42,781 bases of DNA from Clostridia bacterium (GTDB lineage: Bacteria > Bacillota > Clostridia > Oscillospirales > CAG-272), in assembly GCA_017481265.1 (NCBI GenBank), contig JAFUPK010000011.1, positions 1 to 42,781 on the forward strand, given 5' to 3'. A program made the position numbers and the translations under genes. Below, in pieces: positions 16,829 through 24,464 of the stretch (within the stretch, counting starts at the first letter, position 1; the number at the start of each line of letters is the position of its first letter). The notes below the pieces were generated by a model that saw only the letters and a program-made list of their open reading frames with translations, did no database searches and was not told the DNA's origin.

Positions 16829-18826
16829 ATGGATATTTACGAAAGATATATAGGTCAGGTGTTCGATAACAGATACCGCATCGACGCCTTGATCGGAGTC
16901 GGCGGCATGGCCGTCGTATATAAGGCTGTGGATCTTCTGATGCGGCGCATCGTTGCCGTCAAGATCCTCCGCGATGACATCTCCACGGACGACGCATCCG
17001 TAAAACGGTTCATCAATGAATCAAAGGCGGTAGCGATGCTGTCTCATCCCAATATCGTCAACATCTATGACGTTTCGGTAAGAGATAACGTGAAATATAT
17101 CGTCATGGAGTACATCGAGGGTATTACCCTAAAGAATTATATGACCCGCCGTGAGGTACTCAGCTTTAAGGAGACTCTCGGCTACTCCATGCAGATACTC
17201 CGCGCTCTTGACCACGCTCACAAGAAGGGCATCGTTCACAGAGACATCAAGCCTCAGAACATCATGCTTCTCCGCGACGGCGTTATCAAGGTGATGGATT
17301 TCGGCATTGCCAAGCTTCCGAACGCAGAGACGGTCACAATGTCCGATAAGGCTATCGGCACCGTCTACTACATCAGCCCCGAGCAGGCAAGCGGAGAGGC
17401 TATTGATTCAAGAAGCGACCTGTATTCCCTGGGCGTTCTCATGTATGAGATGTCAACGGGACGTCTCCCCTTTGAGGCGGATTCTCCCGTAAGCGTTGCC
17501 TTAAAGCAGGTCAATGACGATGCTGCACCTCCGCGAAGCATAAATCCCAAGATCCCACAGGGTCTTGAGCAGATCATAATGAAGGCAATGGAGAAGGATC
17601 CCTCCATCCGTTACCAGAATGCAGAGCAGATGCTTGAGTGTCTCGAAAAGCTCCGCGAGAACCCCTCCATAGTTTTCAAGCCCAAGGCATCGGAGAAATT
17701 CAAAAGTTTTTTTCAAAAAAGGCTGCCGCTCGGAAGGGTAAGTAAGTCCATGCTTCCCATCGTGATCGGCGTGTTCTCGGCATTTTTCATCGCCTTCAGC
17801 ATTTGTGCTGTGTATATCTTCACTCACTCCTTCTCCAACAGCTCCATCGAGGACTATGAATCGGTTGATGTTGAGAATTTCGTGGGTGCAACCTACACCG
17901 AAGAGCTTGAAAGATGGTTCCAAAGCTCCAAATACTTCCGTCTGGCGGGAGTTGAGTACAGATTTGACGAGAATACCGAAAAGGGCCGTATCATCGGACA
18001 ATCCCCTGCTGCAGGTGAATCAAAAAGAGTTCTTGCGGGCAAGCAGTTCTGCGAGGTAACTCTCATTATCAGCAACGGAGAGGAAAATTTTGAGCTTGAG
18101 GACTACATCTCAAGAGATTACCGTCTCGTTGTATCTGAGCTCAGAAATCTGCAGATCAAGAGCAATGTCACCCGAACTGACAGTATGGTTTATCCCGCCG
18201 GTACGGTGATCGGATCAAATCCTCCTGCAGGCACAATGATCTCGGCAGGTGACACCATTGAGCTTTTCGTCAGCCGCGGCGCGGGAGATGCCGATCTTGA
18301 AATGCCCGACTTTGAGGGCAAGCACGAGGCTGAGACCTTTATCAGCATGGCTGAAAACAAGCTTCGCATTGGCAAGGTCACCTATGAAAAATCCGAAAAG
18401 GCTGCCGGTACCGTTATCGGTCAGAGCATAGAAGCAGGTGAGCCTGTGTACTACTACACAGTCATTGATTTTGTAGTCAGCGGCGGTCCGAAGTACGGCG
18501 AACCTGAGGAAACCACCACCGAGGAGGTCACCACAGATCCGGAGGAATCTTCAACTCCCGAGGAAACTGTCGAACCGGAGGAATCTTCAAGCGAGGAAAC
18601 TCCTGCAGACCCGGAGGAATCTTCAAGTGAAGATGCTCCCGCAGATCCCGAGGAATCCTCAAGCGAGGAAACTCCTGCAGACCCCGAGGAATCCTCAAGC
18701 GAGGAAACTCCCACAGACCCGGAGGAATCCTCAAGCGAGGAAACTCCCACAGATCCTGAGGAGTCATCAAGCGAGGAAGCTCCCACAGATCCCATTGAGG
18801 ATCCCGACGCCCCCGTTGAGGCTTAA
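16829..18826 (+). CDS. prkC: PASTA-domain Ser/Thr protein kinase PrkC
   Basis: A 665-residue transmembrane receptor kinase. The kinase domain spans about 12-275 with GVGGMAVVY glycine loop, Lys45, HRDIKPQN (Asp139) and DFG (Asp157). A single membrane helix follows at about 308-334, then three extracellular PASTA repeats (about 345-420, 421-485, 486-552) that bind muropeptides or lipid II. The final 90 residues are an acidic tail of 12-residue repeats (see 18539-18790). It controls germination, cell-wall synthesis and growth state in relatives. The tail is unusual and may space or tether the sensor in the wall. Confidence 0.96.
   Translation: MDIYERYIGQVFDNRYRIDALIGVGGMAVVYKAVDLLMRRIVAVKILRDDISTDDASVKRFINESKAVAMLSHPNIVNIYDVSVRDNVKYIVMEYIEGITLKNYMTRREVLSFKETLGYSMQILRALDHAHKKGIVHRDIKPQNIMLLRDGVIKVMDFGIAKLPNAETVTMSDKAIGTVYYISPEQASGEAIDSRSDLYSLGVLMYEMSTGRLPFEADSPVSVALKQVNDDAAPPRSINPKIPQGLEQIIMKAMEKDPSIRYQNAEQMLECLEKLRENPSIVFKPKASEKFKSFFQKRLPLGRVSKSMLPIVIGVFSAFFIAFSICAVYIFTHSFSNSSIEDYESVDVENFVGATYTEELERWFQSSKYFRLAGVEYRFDENTEKGRIIGQSPAAGESKRVLAGKQFCEVTLIISNGEENFELEDYISRDYRLVVSELRNLQIKSNVTRTDSMVYPAGTVIGSNPPAGTMISAGDTIELFVSRGAGDADLEMPDFEGKHEAETFISMAENKLRIGKVTYEKSEKAAGTVIGQSIEAGEPVYYYTVIDFVVSGGPKYGEPEETTTEEVTTDPEESSTPEETVEPEESSSEETPADPEESSSEDAPADPEESSSEETPADPEESSSEETPTDPEESSSEETPTDPEESSSEEAPTDPIEDPDAPVEA
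18539..18790 (+). repeat. 36-bp tandem repeat encoding the PrkC acidic tail
   Basis: Seven in-frame 36-bp units encode a 12-residue motif PEESSSEETPAD with small variations (the first unit is PEESSTPEETVE). Differences are mainly third-position changes and Ala/Thr swaps, suggesting expansion and contraction by slippage or unequal recombination. It lies at the extracellular C-terminus of PrkC, residues about 571-654. Confidence 0.9.
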
Positions 18827-18846
18827 GGATAAAAACTGAGACGAAT

Positions 18847-19854
18847 ATGGACAACAGATCAAACGAAAAACACGGAATAATAACAAAAGGCATCGGCGGA
18901 CTCTACGGAGTCCGCCTTACGTGCTCAGACGGAAGCACAGAATACATAGAGTGTCGCGCAAGAGGCCGCTTCCGCCATGACGGTATGTCTCCCCTTCCGG
19001 GGGACGACGTGACGGTCATTGCAGACGGCGACGGCGCAGAGTACGTCATCGACGATATTTTACCGAGATGCTCTTCCCTTCTCCGTCCGCCCATGGCTAA
19101 CCTGACTCATCTGTTTCTACTCATTCCCTCCTGCAGACCGAAGCCCGATCTGCTTACCGCAGACAAAATAACGGCAATTGCCGAACACGCAGGCGTCGAA
19201 ACGGTAGTAGTGGCGGGAAAGGCTGACATGGACGCCGAAAGTGCCGAAAACATTAAGGACATCTACTCCATGGCAGGCTACCGCACCTTCGCTGTAAGTG
19301 CAGTTACAGGTGAAGGCACCGCGGAACTCCTTTCATACATTTCTGCATCTGCCGAAGAAGGCGTAAAAAGCGGCAGACCCATGCGTGCCGCATTCGCAGG
19401 CGTATCGGGTGCCGGAAAATCCACGCTTATGTCGGCTCTGTTCCCGAAGCTCTCCCTTGCAACGGGAGGACTTTCACGTAAAACAGAGCGCGGACGCCAC
19501 ACCACACGTACAGTTGAGCTATTCCCCCTTGAAACGGGGTCGGGTGCGTTCTTCTACCTTGCAGACACACCCGGATTTTCAATGCTTGACTTCACGCGGT
19601 ACAATTTCTTCGCCTCTGACGAGCTTGCAGGAAATTTCCGCGAATTTGCAGAAGCTCTCGGCGAGTGCAGATATACGAAATGCACTCACACCAAGGAAGA
19701 GGGTTGCGCCGTAATCGAAAAGCTTGAGCGCGGCGAGATCCACGTGAGCCGTCACGAGAATTTCAAGCTCATATATGCTGAGCTGAAGCAGAAGCCGGAA
19801 TGGAAGCGCCTTCGTGAGGCTGAGGCCCTTCCGCCGAAGAAGAGGATGAGATAA
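18847..19854 (+). CDS. rsgA: Ribosome small-subunit GTPase RsgA
   Basis: A 335-residue circularly permuted GTPase acting late in 30S assembly. An N-terminal OB domain (about 10-75) precedes G4-like VAGKAD, then G1 GVSGAGKST (about 184-192), G3 DTPGF, and the C-terminal zinc site CRYTKCTHTKEEGCAV. The usual Asn or Thr of the NKxD/TKxD box is Gly here (GKAD). The stop overlaps the thiN start by one base (TAATG), so translation is coupled. rpe, which often separates rsgA and thiN, is absent. Confidence 0.95.
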   Translation: MDNRSNEKHGIITKGIGGLYGVRLTCSDGSTEYIECRARGRFRHDGMSPLPGDDVTVIADGDGAEYVIDDILPRCSSLLRPPMANLTHLFLLIPSCRPKPDLLTADKITAIAEHAGVETVVVAGKADMDAESAENIKDIYSMAGYRTFAVSAVTGEGTAELLSYISASAEEGVKSGRPMRAAFAGVSGAGKSTLMSALFPKLSLATGGLSRKTERGRHTTRTVELFPLETGSGAFFYLADTPGFSMLDFTRYNFFASDELAGNFREFAEALGECRYTKCTHTKEEGCAVIEKLERGEIHVSRHENFKLIYAELKQKPEWKRLREAEALPPKKRMR

Positions 19855-20471
19855 TGGCTGATACCAAGCATTTTGTAATAATCACCGGCGGTGAATGCAA
19901 AGCAGACGGAATACCCGATGGCATCGCAGATAACGCCTACATCATTGCCGCAGACAGCGGATATGACACCGCAAAGCGTATCGGAATCACGCCTGATCTG
20001 CTGGTGGGTGACATGGACTCCATAAGAGATGTGCCAAGCGGCATTGAAACACTCCGTGTGAAGGCTGAAAAGGACGATACGGACACCATGCTTGCCATCA
20101 GCATCGCAAAAGAAAAGGGAGCCCGCAGCATCACCGTTATCGGAGGTGCGGGAGGACGTGCCGACCATTGGCTTTCGAATATTTTTATGCTTGAGGCCCT
20201 TGCAGATGAGGGAACGGACGCACGGCTCATGGATGGAGTAAACGAGATATTCGTTCTGACAGACGGATGTGTAAAAATACCGAACAGGGGAGGATATTTC
20301 GGGCTGCTGGCGCTTGAGGACTCTGTAGTCACGGCAAAGGGGTGTAAATATCCCCTCAAAGGTCATACACTCCGCCGCACTCTTCCCTATGCCGTCAGCA
20401 ATGAGGTGACAGAAAGCTTTGCCGAGATCAGTGTAAAGGGTAAGATAATCGTAACCGTTTCTGCAAGGTAA
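19854..20471 (+). CDS. thiN: Thiamine pyrophosphokinase
   Basis: A 205-residue enzyme making thiamine diphosphate from thiamine and ATP. The motifs AADSGYDTAKRIGITPDLLVGDMDSI, KDDTDTMLAISIAKEKG and IGGAGGRADHWLSNI are the family ATP- and thiamine-binding segments. The cofactor it makes is required by Dxs, encoded at 24465-26306. It overlaps rsgA by one base. Confidence 0.95.
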   Translation: MADTKHFVIITGGECKADGIPDGIADNAYIIAADSGYDTAKRIGITPDLLVGDMDSIRDVPSGIETLRVKAEKDDTDTMLAISIAKEKGARSITVIGGAGGRADHWLSNIFMLEALADEGTDARLMDGVNEIFVLTDGCVKIPNRGGYFGLLALEDSVVTAKGCKYPLKGHTLRRTLPYAVSNEVTESFAEISVKGKIIVTVSAR

Positions 20472-20547
20472 CAAGAAAGCCGACACCGTCATATAATGTA
20501 GCAGAGAGAAAAACTCTCAAGGTTACATACCGGAAAGGCAGCTTGTA

Positions 20548-20625
20548 ATGAAGATAGTTCTTGTGAAAAGTCCGAAAGGCTTTGCAGCTCTTTTACGCAG
20601 GTTTTTTAAGATACCGAAAAGATAG
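20548..20625 (+). CDS. spoVM: Stage V sporulation micropeptide SpoVM
   Basis: A 25-residue amphipathic peptide beginning MKIVLVKSPKGF and ending in basic residues (FFKIPKR). It shares Lys2, Lys7, Pro9 and Lys10 with B. subtilis SpoVM (MKFYTIKLPKF...), followed by a hydrophobic and then Arg-rich helix face. SpoVM inserts shallowly in the positively curved forespore membrane and anchors SpoIVA for coat assembly. AAAGG lies 8 nt upstream. The position directly after thiN is the same as in Bacillus. The gene is short enough to be missed by automatic calling, and it shows that the organism is likely a spore former. Confidence 0.9.
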   Translation: MKIVLVKSPKGFAALLRRFFKIPKR

Positions 20626-20631
20626 AAAAAC

Positions 20632-20660
20632 AAATGACCATCATTGTGTGATGGTCATTT
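20632..20660 (+). terminator. Hairpin after spoVM, left flank of family A copy 3
   Basis: A perfect 12-bp stem AAATGACCATCA / TGATGGTCATTT around TTGTG, 6 nt after the spoVM stop. It has no T tract. Its left arm with the preceding A run (20626-20642) also pairs, with one mismatch, with the right flank arm at 20912-20928. Confidence 0.65.
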
Positions 20661-20668
20661 CAAAGTGC

Positions 20669-20885
20669 TGACAAACCCTGTGCCAAAGCACAGGGTTTGT
20701 CAAATAAAACAAAGACTAAATCAAAAGTAAAAGGAATGCGCGACCTGCGGGTCGCTTTTTGGACGAATAAGGGGAATTTCGCACTCTGCGGAGTGCGACT
20801 CGGGGCGCTGCCCCAAAACCCTGCGCCCTTTTAAAAAAGGTCGATCAAAACTTTTGTGCATTTTGTCAGCGCAAGACCTTTGTCA
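20669..20885 (+). repeat. Family A multi-hairpin repeat, copy 3
   Basis: A 217-bp complete copy, TGACAAA to TTTGTCA. The first hairpin has the same 15-bp stem as copies 2 and 4 with loop CAAA. It lies 3' of spoVM in the same orientation and is bracketed by hairpins at 20632-20660 and 20894-20929. Together with those it fills the whole intergenic gap before the converging gene at 20928. Confidence 0.88.
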
Positions 20886-20893
20886 GCGGCCTG

Positions 20894-20929
20894 AAATGCC
20901 CATCTCACAACGATGGGCATTTGTTTTTT
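20894..20929 (+). terminator. Intrinsic terminator at right flank of family A copy 3
   Basis: AAATGCCCATC (20894-20904) pairs with GATGGGCATTT (20912-20922), followed by GTTTTTT on the plus strand. It would stop transcription leaving spoVM and the repeat, before the converging minus-strand gene whose stop codon overlaps the T tract. Confidence 0.8.
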
Positions 20930-21461
20930 AGTACAAGCTGTAGAATAACATTCCTAATTCGTACGTATCATCGAATATGCCGAAGATGTAATCCTTCTCC
21001 TCCGTATATACGACCAGCTTTCCGCCGTCATCATCACCGTCAAGAATGAGCATTGCCTTTTCAGCCTCGATCTCACGTACTCCGTCATAAAGAGGAATTT
21101 TCATAGAGAGTGTTTTCTCGGGAAAAAGTTCTACTATGTAAGATAAGCTATAGTCGAGACTTTCTGCTTTTTCATTGTACTCACGGATATCCTTCGCTTC
21201 GGTAAAGATCTTGTCAAGTAAATAAAGAGTTCTTAAAAAGTAGTCGTCTCCTCTTTCAAGAACGAAGCTTTGCACCTCACATTCATCACAGCACATAGCG
21301 GATATCTTAAAGTTCTCCGGATATCCGCAGGCAAATGAGTCAAGCTCTGACTCGACTTGTTTGTATTTTTCTATGTGCTTTGCGGTAATGACATTGACTG
21401 TCACAATAAGCACGGCGAGCACCGCCGCTATTATAATAAATAGTTTATTTTTTAAGCTCAT
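20928..21461 (-). CDS. Membrane-anchored protein of unknown function (177 aa)
   Basis: No family recognised. The start at 21461 (MSLKNKLF) is preferred: AAGGTATTATT precedes it and it overlaps the end of the upstream gene by 17 nt, a coupled pair. A single N-terminal membrane helix spans about residues 6-24; the rest is predicted extracytoplasmic, with CCDEC near residue 57, and is acidic. The C-terminal half (KLVVYTEEKDYIFGIFDDTYELG) is mixed alpha/beta. It probably works with the upstream anchored protein. Confidence 0.75.
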   Translation of the reverse strand: MSLKNKLFIIIAAVLAVLIVTVNVITAKHIEKYKQVESELDSFACGYPENFKISAMCCDECEVQSFVLERGDDYFLRTLYLLDKIFTEAKDIREYNEKAESLDYSLSYIVELFPEKTLSMKIPLYDGVREIEAEKAMLILDGDDDGGKLVVYTEEKDYIFGIFDDTYELGMLFYSLY

Positions 21462-22272
21462 AATAATACCTTGCCCCGTGTGTATGATATTCGTTACTGT
21501 CACTGCCATCAAAATGCGGTACCTCTGCGGTCAGCTCCACGTGATAAACGCCGTCGATATTAACGATCGCCATTCTTGACACCTCAACGTCGAAGTCCTC
21601 GTCTATTCCATGATCCTCTGTTACGCATTTGTCAGCATATTCCGTAAGGTCTTCTGTATTCACGCCGTCAAGGAGACCTTCATCAAAATCCGCAAGGTCG
21701 CAAAGAGATGCGCCGTCAATGCTTATAAGCTCACCGTCCGTCCTCACTTCAACTGTACAAACAGGTCCTGCGAAGATGCCGTCGGGACCGTAATTACGAG
21801 TAAAGGTCACAACAGAATATCCGTTCATCCTGCGCACCTCGCCAAGACTTAGTTCATCAAATTCACTTCCGAAATACGCCTTACCGAAATCCGTTGCAAG
21901 CTTTTCAGCGGTATCATTCGGAAGAGACGGCATGGCCTCGTATTTTCCGGAATCATATTTTTTCAGCCTGTAAGCATAAAACTTTCCGAACTCGTCGAAG
22001 CAGTATTCGTTTCCGCTTTCGTCGAGGTAATAGTCTGTATAGCCAAATAACTTGGCTGCCTCAGTACTGCTGTATGTAAGAGAAACGCTGTCTTTTGACG
22101 GCAGGATCAGCTCCTTTTCAGCAGAAAACTTTCCTTCCTCGGCATATTTCTCAAAAATCGACTCCCGATCTGCCTTTACAGGAGCATCCGTACCGAAAAA
22201 AGCAAATACGGCAACACATCCTGCCACAGACAGAATGAGCAGTACGGATAGTACGATAATTAGTTTTTTCAA
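21445..22272 (-). CDS. Putative lipoprotein or membrane-anchored protein of unknown function (275 aa)
   Basis: The N-terminus has a lysine pair, a hydrophobic stretch and VAGC at residues 16-19, which fits a lipobox; however, hydrophobicity continues past the Cys, so a simple membrane anchor is also possible. The outer part is acidic and includes repeated beta-rich segments (CTVEVRTDGELISIDG, FDVEVSRMAIVNIDGVYHVELT) reminiscent of PepSY or YcdB-like folds, a weak impression only. AGAAAGG precedes the ATG. It is the first gene of a two-gene unit with the 177-residue protein. Confidence 0.78.
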   Translation of the reverse strand: MKKLIIVLSVLLILSVAGCVAVFAFFGTDAPVKADRESIFEKYAEEGKFSAEKELILPSKDSVSLTYSSTEAAKLFGYTDYYLDESGNEYCFDEFGKFYAYRLKKYDSGKYEAMPSLPNDTAEKLATDFGKAYFGSEFDELSLGEVRRMNGYSVVTFTRNYGPDGIFAGPVCTVEVRTDGELISIDGASLCDLADFDEGLLDGVNTEDLTEYADKCVTEDHGIDEDFDVEVSRMAIVNIDGVYHVELTAEVPHFDGSDSNEYHTHGARYYYELKK

Positions 22273-22318
22273 GTTTATCTCACTGCCTTTCTTTGTTAAG
22301 ATATGATCTCCTACTTAT

Positions 22319-22346
22319 ATTATACCAACCCCTCCCGAAAAAGCAA
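22319..22346 (-). promoter_or_regulatory. Promoter of the two-gene membrane-protein unit
   Basis: On the minus strand: TTGCTT (22346-22341), 16-nt spacer, TATAAT (22324-22319), with an extended -10 (TGGTATAAT). The start codon is 47 nt downstream of the -10. Confidence 0.65.
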
Positions 22347-22402
22347 TAGGATACAGAATGAAATACTGCACAAACTTTGCACTCGTCATTTGTACAACTT
22401 GC

Positions 22403-22434
22403 AAAAAAAACATCCTCCTTTTTAGGGGAGGATG
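22403..22434 (-). terminator. Intrinsic terminator of the DUF1080 cluster
   Basis: On the minus strand, CATCCTCC / GGAGGATG with an 8-nt loop followed by eight T residues, starting about 9 nt after the stop codon of the last paralogue. Confidence 0.92.
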
Positions 22435-22442
22435 AGGTTATT

Positions 22443-23036
22443 TTAATCAAGAGGCTGGATCCAGATGTTTCTGAAGCTTACGGGGCAGGCGTGATCCTGA
22501 AGAAGGAGGGGTCCGCGCTCAACAACACAGCCCTTCAGCGCTCCGGGAGTGTGGGAAGGAAGGGTGAAATTGTTATGTATCACCTGTCCGTTGTGGATGA
22601 CCGTCATCACAGCGTGCTCCTTTATACTTCCGTCCTCACAAAGCTTTGCGGCTTTGAGGATAATGTCATAGGTCTGCCACTCTTCGGCAGGAAGAGATGC
22701 GTTTGTCAGCGGCGCCGCAGTTTCGTAGATACCTCCGCACTCGTTGTGCTTTGCCTCATTCCCGTAGGAATCAAGGATCTGTATTTCATAGCAGCCCTGT
22801 ACGTATACGCCGCTGTTACCCTTCCACTGTCCCTCGGAAAAGGGCATATCGGGGATCATGAACTCAAGGTGGATGTATGCGTCGCCGAACTCGTACCACG
22901 ATGCGATGTCACGGCGTGTAACGGTCATTGAGCCGTCTCTTTTAAGCATCCATCTGATGGGCTCACTGTTCGACGCTTCGTGAAAGTTATTAAGGCTTTC
23001 GGGACTTCCGTCAAAAAGTATTACTTTCTCTTTCAT
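22443..23036 (-). CDS. DUF1080-like (3-keto-disaccharide hydrolase fold) protein, paralogue 3
   Basis: A 197-residue protein sharing MKEKVILFDG, the GQWKGNSGVYVQGCYEIQ core, DSYGNEAKHNECGGIY, WQTYDIILKAAK and the C-terminal SFRNIWIQPLD with its two upstream neighbours. These are features of the DUF1080 concanavalin-like jelly roll, found in proteins acting on 3-keto-glycosides. It has no signal peptide, so it is likely cytosolic, whereas many DUF1080 proteins are exported. It is the last of three tandem paralogues and has its own terminator both before (23063-23091) and after. Confidence 0.88.
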   Translation of the reverse strand: MKEKVILFDGSPESLNNFHEASNSEPIRWMLKRDGSMTVTRRDIASWYEFGDAYIHLEFMIPDMPFSEGQWKGNSGVYVQGCYEIQILDSYGNEAKHNECGGIYETAAPLTNASLPAEEWQTYDIILKAAKLCEDGSIKEHAVMTVIHNGQVIHNNFTLPSHTPGALKGCVVERGPLLLQDHACPVSFRNIWIQPLD

Positions 23037-23062
23037 TTTGTTATTGCCTTTCTGTAGTAGAT

Positions 23063-23091
23063 AAAAAGCCCGGAGGTGCCTCCGAGCTTTT
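23063..23091 (-). terminator. Intercistronic terminator or attenuator between DUF1080 paralogues 2 and 3
   Basis: On the minus strand, AAGCTCGGAGG pairs with CCTCCGGGCTT (one G-U pair) and is followed by a T run, 7 nt after the stop of paralogue 2. It should lower read-through into paralogue 3, giving graded expression across the cluster. Confidence 0.82.
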
Positions 23092-23097
23092 GATTAT

Positions 23098-23682
23098 TTA
23101 GTCAAGAGGCTGTACCCAGATGTTTCTGAAGCTTACAGGGCAACGGTGATCCTGGAGAAGAAGGGGACCCTTTTCAACAACGTGGTCGTAAATTCCGCCT
23201 GCGTTGTTGGAGGGAAGGATGAAGTTGTTGTGGATGACCTGACCGTTGTGGATAACGGTGATACGTGCGTGCTCCTTGATCGTTCCGTCCTCATTAAGCT
23301 TTGCAGACTTATGGATGATGTCGTAGGTCTGCCATGTCTCTGCAGGGAGAGATGCGTTTACAAGCGGAGGCTGAATGCTGTAGATACCGCCGCACTCGTT
23401 GTCCTTTGCCTCGTTGCCGTAGGAGTCGAGGACCTGGATCTCGTAGCAGCCCTGTACGTACACGCCGCTGTTGCCCTTCCACTGTCCCTCACGTCCCTCA
23501 AGAACATGGATATAGAACTCAACGTGGAGATGCTGGTCGCCGAACTCTTCCTTGGAAACAAGGTCGTGGTCAACAACGGTACAAACGCCGTCCTTTACTT
23601 CCCAGTTGGAAGCTTCGCCTGTCTCTCTGTCATAGAATGCGTCAAGATTTGTTCCGTCAAAAAGAATTACTTTTTCTTTCAT
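23098..23682 (-). CDS. DUF1080-like protein, paralogue 2
   Basis: A 194-residue member of the same trio. The shared core GQWKGNSGVYVQGCYEIQVLDSYGNEA is intact; its N-terminal 40 residues (DLVSKEEFGDQHLHVEFYIHVLEGR) diverge most. Cytosolic, no signal peptide. TTGAAAGGA precedes the start, 27 nt after paralogue 1. The DUF1080 fold is known from 3-keto-disaccharide hydrolases; the reaction here is inferred. Confidence 0.88.
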   Translation of the reverse strand: MKEKVILFDGTNLDAFYDRETGEASNWEVKDGVCTVVDHDLVSKEEFGDQHLHVEFYIHVLEGREGQWKGNSGVYVQGCYEIQVLDSYGNEAKDNECGGIYSIQPPLVNASLPAETWQTYDIIHKSAKLNEDGTIKEHARITVIHNGQVIHNNFILPSNNAGGIYDHVVEKGPLLLQDHRCPVSFRNIWVQPLD

Positions 23683-23709
23683 TTTCGGTTTCCTTTCAAA
23701 TTAAAACTG

Positions 23710-24303
23710 TTAATCAAGGGGCTGAACCCAGATATTTCTAAAGCTTACGGGGCAAGCGTGATCCTGGAGCAGGAGCGGTCCGCGCTCTACTACGTGGTCG
23801 TATTTTCCGCCGCCGTTGTTTGTGAGAAGCTTGAAATTATTGTGGATGACCTGACCGTTGTGAATAACGGTAATAAGAGCGTGCTCTTTGATGCTTCCGT
23901 CATCATTGAGCTTTGCGGACTTGATAATGACGTCGTAGGTCTGCCACTCACCCTCGGGAAGAGATGCGTTGGTGAGAGGTGCTGCGATATTGTAAAGTCC
24001 GCCGCACTCGTCGTGCTTCGGCTCATGACCGAAGGAGTCGAGGACCTGGATCTCATAGCAGCCTTGGATATAAACTCCGCTGTTACCCTTCCACTGTCCC
24101 TCAACGTAGGGCATATGGGGGATACGGAACTCTACGTGCACGTGAGCATCACCGTATTCGTATTTAGATACGATATCGTGACGGGTTACTGTAAGAGAAC
24201 CGTCCTCAAGTACGAGCCATCTCGCATCGTATCCGGTCTGCAAAGCGTAGAAATTCTGCAGGCTTTCTTGAGTACCGTCAAAAAGAATTACCTTTTCTTT
24301 CAT
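23710..24303 (-). CDS. DUF1080-like protein, paralogue 1
   Basis: A 197-residue paralogue, first in the transcription order. It starts MKEKVILFDGTQESLQNFYAL and keeps GQWKGNSGVYIQGCYEIQ, DSFGHEPKHDECGG, WQTYDVIIKSAKL and SFRNIWVQPLD. All three keep the same Trp, Gly, Cys and His positions, so all three probably remain functional. The unit is driven from 24409-24437 through a leader hairpin at 24345-24366. Confidence 0.88.
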   Translation of the reverse strand: MKEKVILFDGTQESLQNFYALQTGYDARWLVLEDGSLTVTRHDIVSKYEYGDAHVHVEFRIPHMPYVEGQWKGNSGVYIQGCYEIQVLDSFGHEPKHDECGGLYNIAAPLTNASLPEGEWQTYDVIIKSAKLNDDGSIKEHALITVIHNGQVIHNNFKLLTNNGGGKYDHVVERGPLLLQDHACPVSFRNIWVQPLD

Positions 24304-24344
24304 GATGTTTCCCTTTCCTTTGGTGAAAAATATATTTTCGCGGC

Positions 24345-24366
24345 GACTCAGCCAATGAGCTGAGTC
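24345..24366 (-). promoter_or_regulatory. Leader hairpin upstream of the DUF1080 cluster
   Basis: GACTCAGC / GCTGAGTC, 8-bp perfect stem with a 6-nt loop, within the about 100-nt leader between promoter and first DUF1080 gene. It could be an operator or an mRNA-stabilising hairpin. Confidence 0.55.
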
Positions 24367-24408
24367 AAATTATTTTCGATTGAGATGGGCCGTCATTTCT
24401 CTGCGGTA

Positions 24409-24437
24409 ATTTTACACCCGAAGAGCAAGTCTGTCAA
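24409..24437 (-). promoter_or_regulatory. Promoter of the DUF1080 cluster
   Basis: On the minus strand: TTGACA (24437-24432), 17-nt spacer, TAAAAT (24414-24409). It lies just beyond the dxs stop, with no terminator seen between, so some read-through from dxs is possible. Confidence 0.82.
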
Positions 24438-24464
24438 GAAGTTTTTCATTATTTAAGCAGAAAT

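Noticed and set aside
18539..18790. Possible CRISPR-like repeats
   Set aside because: The units are contiguous with no spacers and code in frame for the PrkC tail.
23146..24363. 405-codon open frame antisense to two DUF1080 genes
   Set aside because: It mirrors codon structure of the real minus-strand genes, has no homology, and crosses their start codons.
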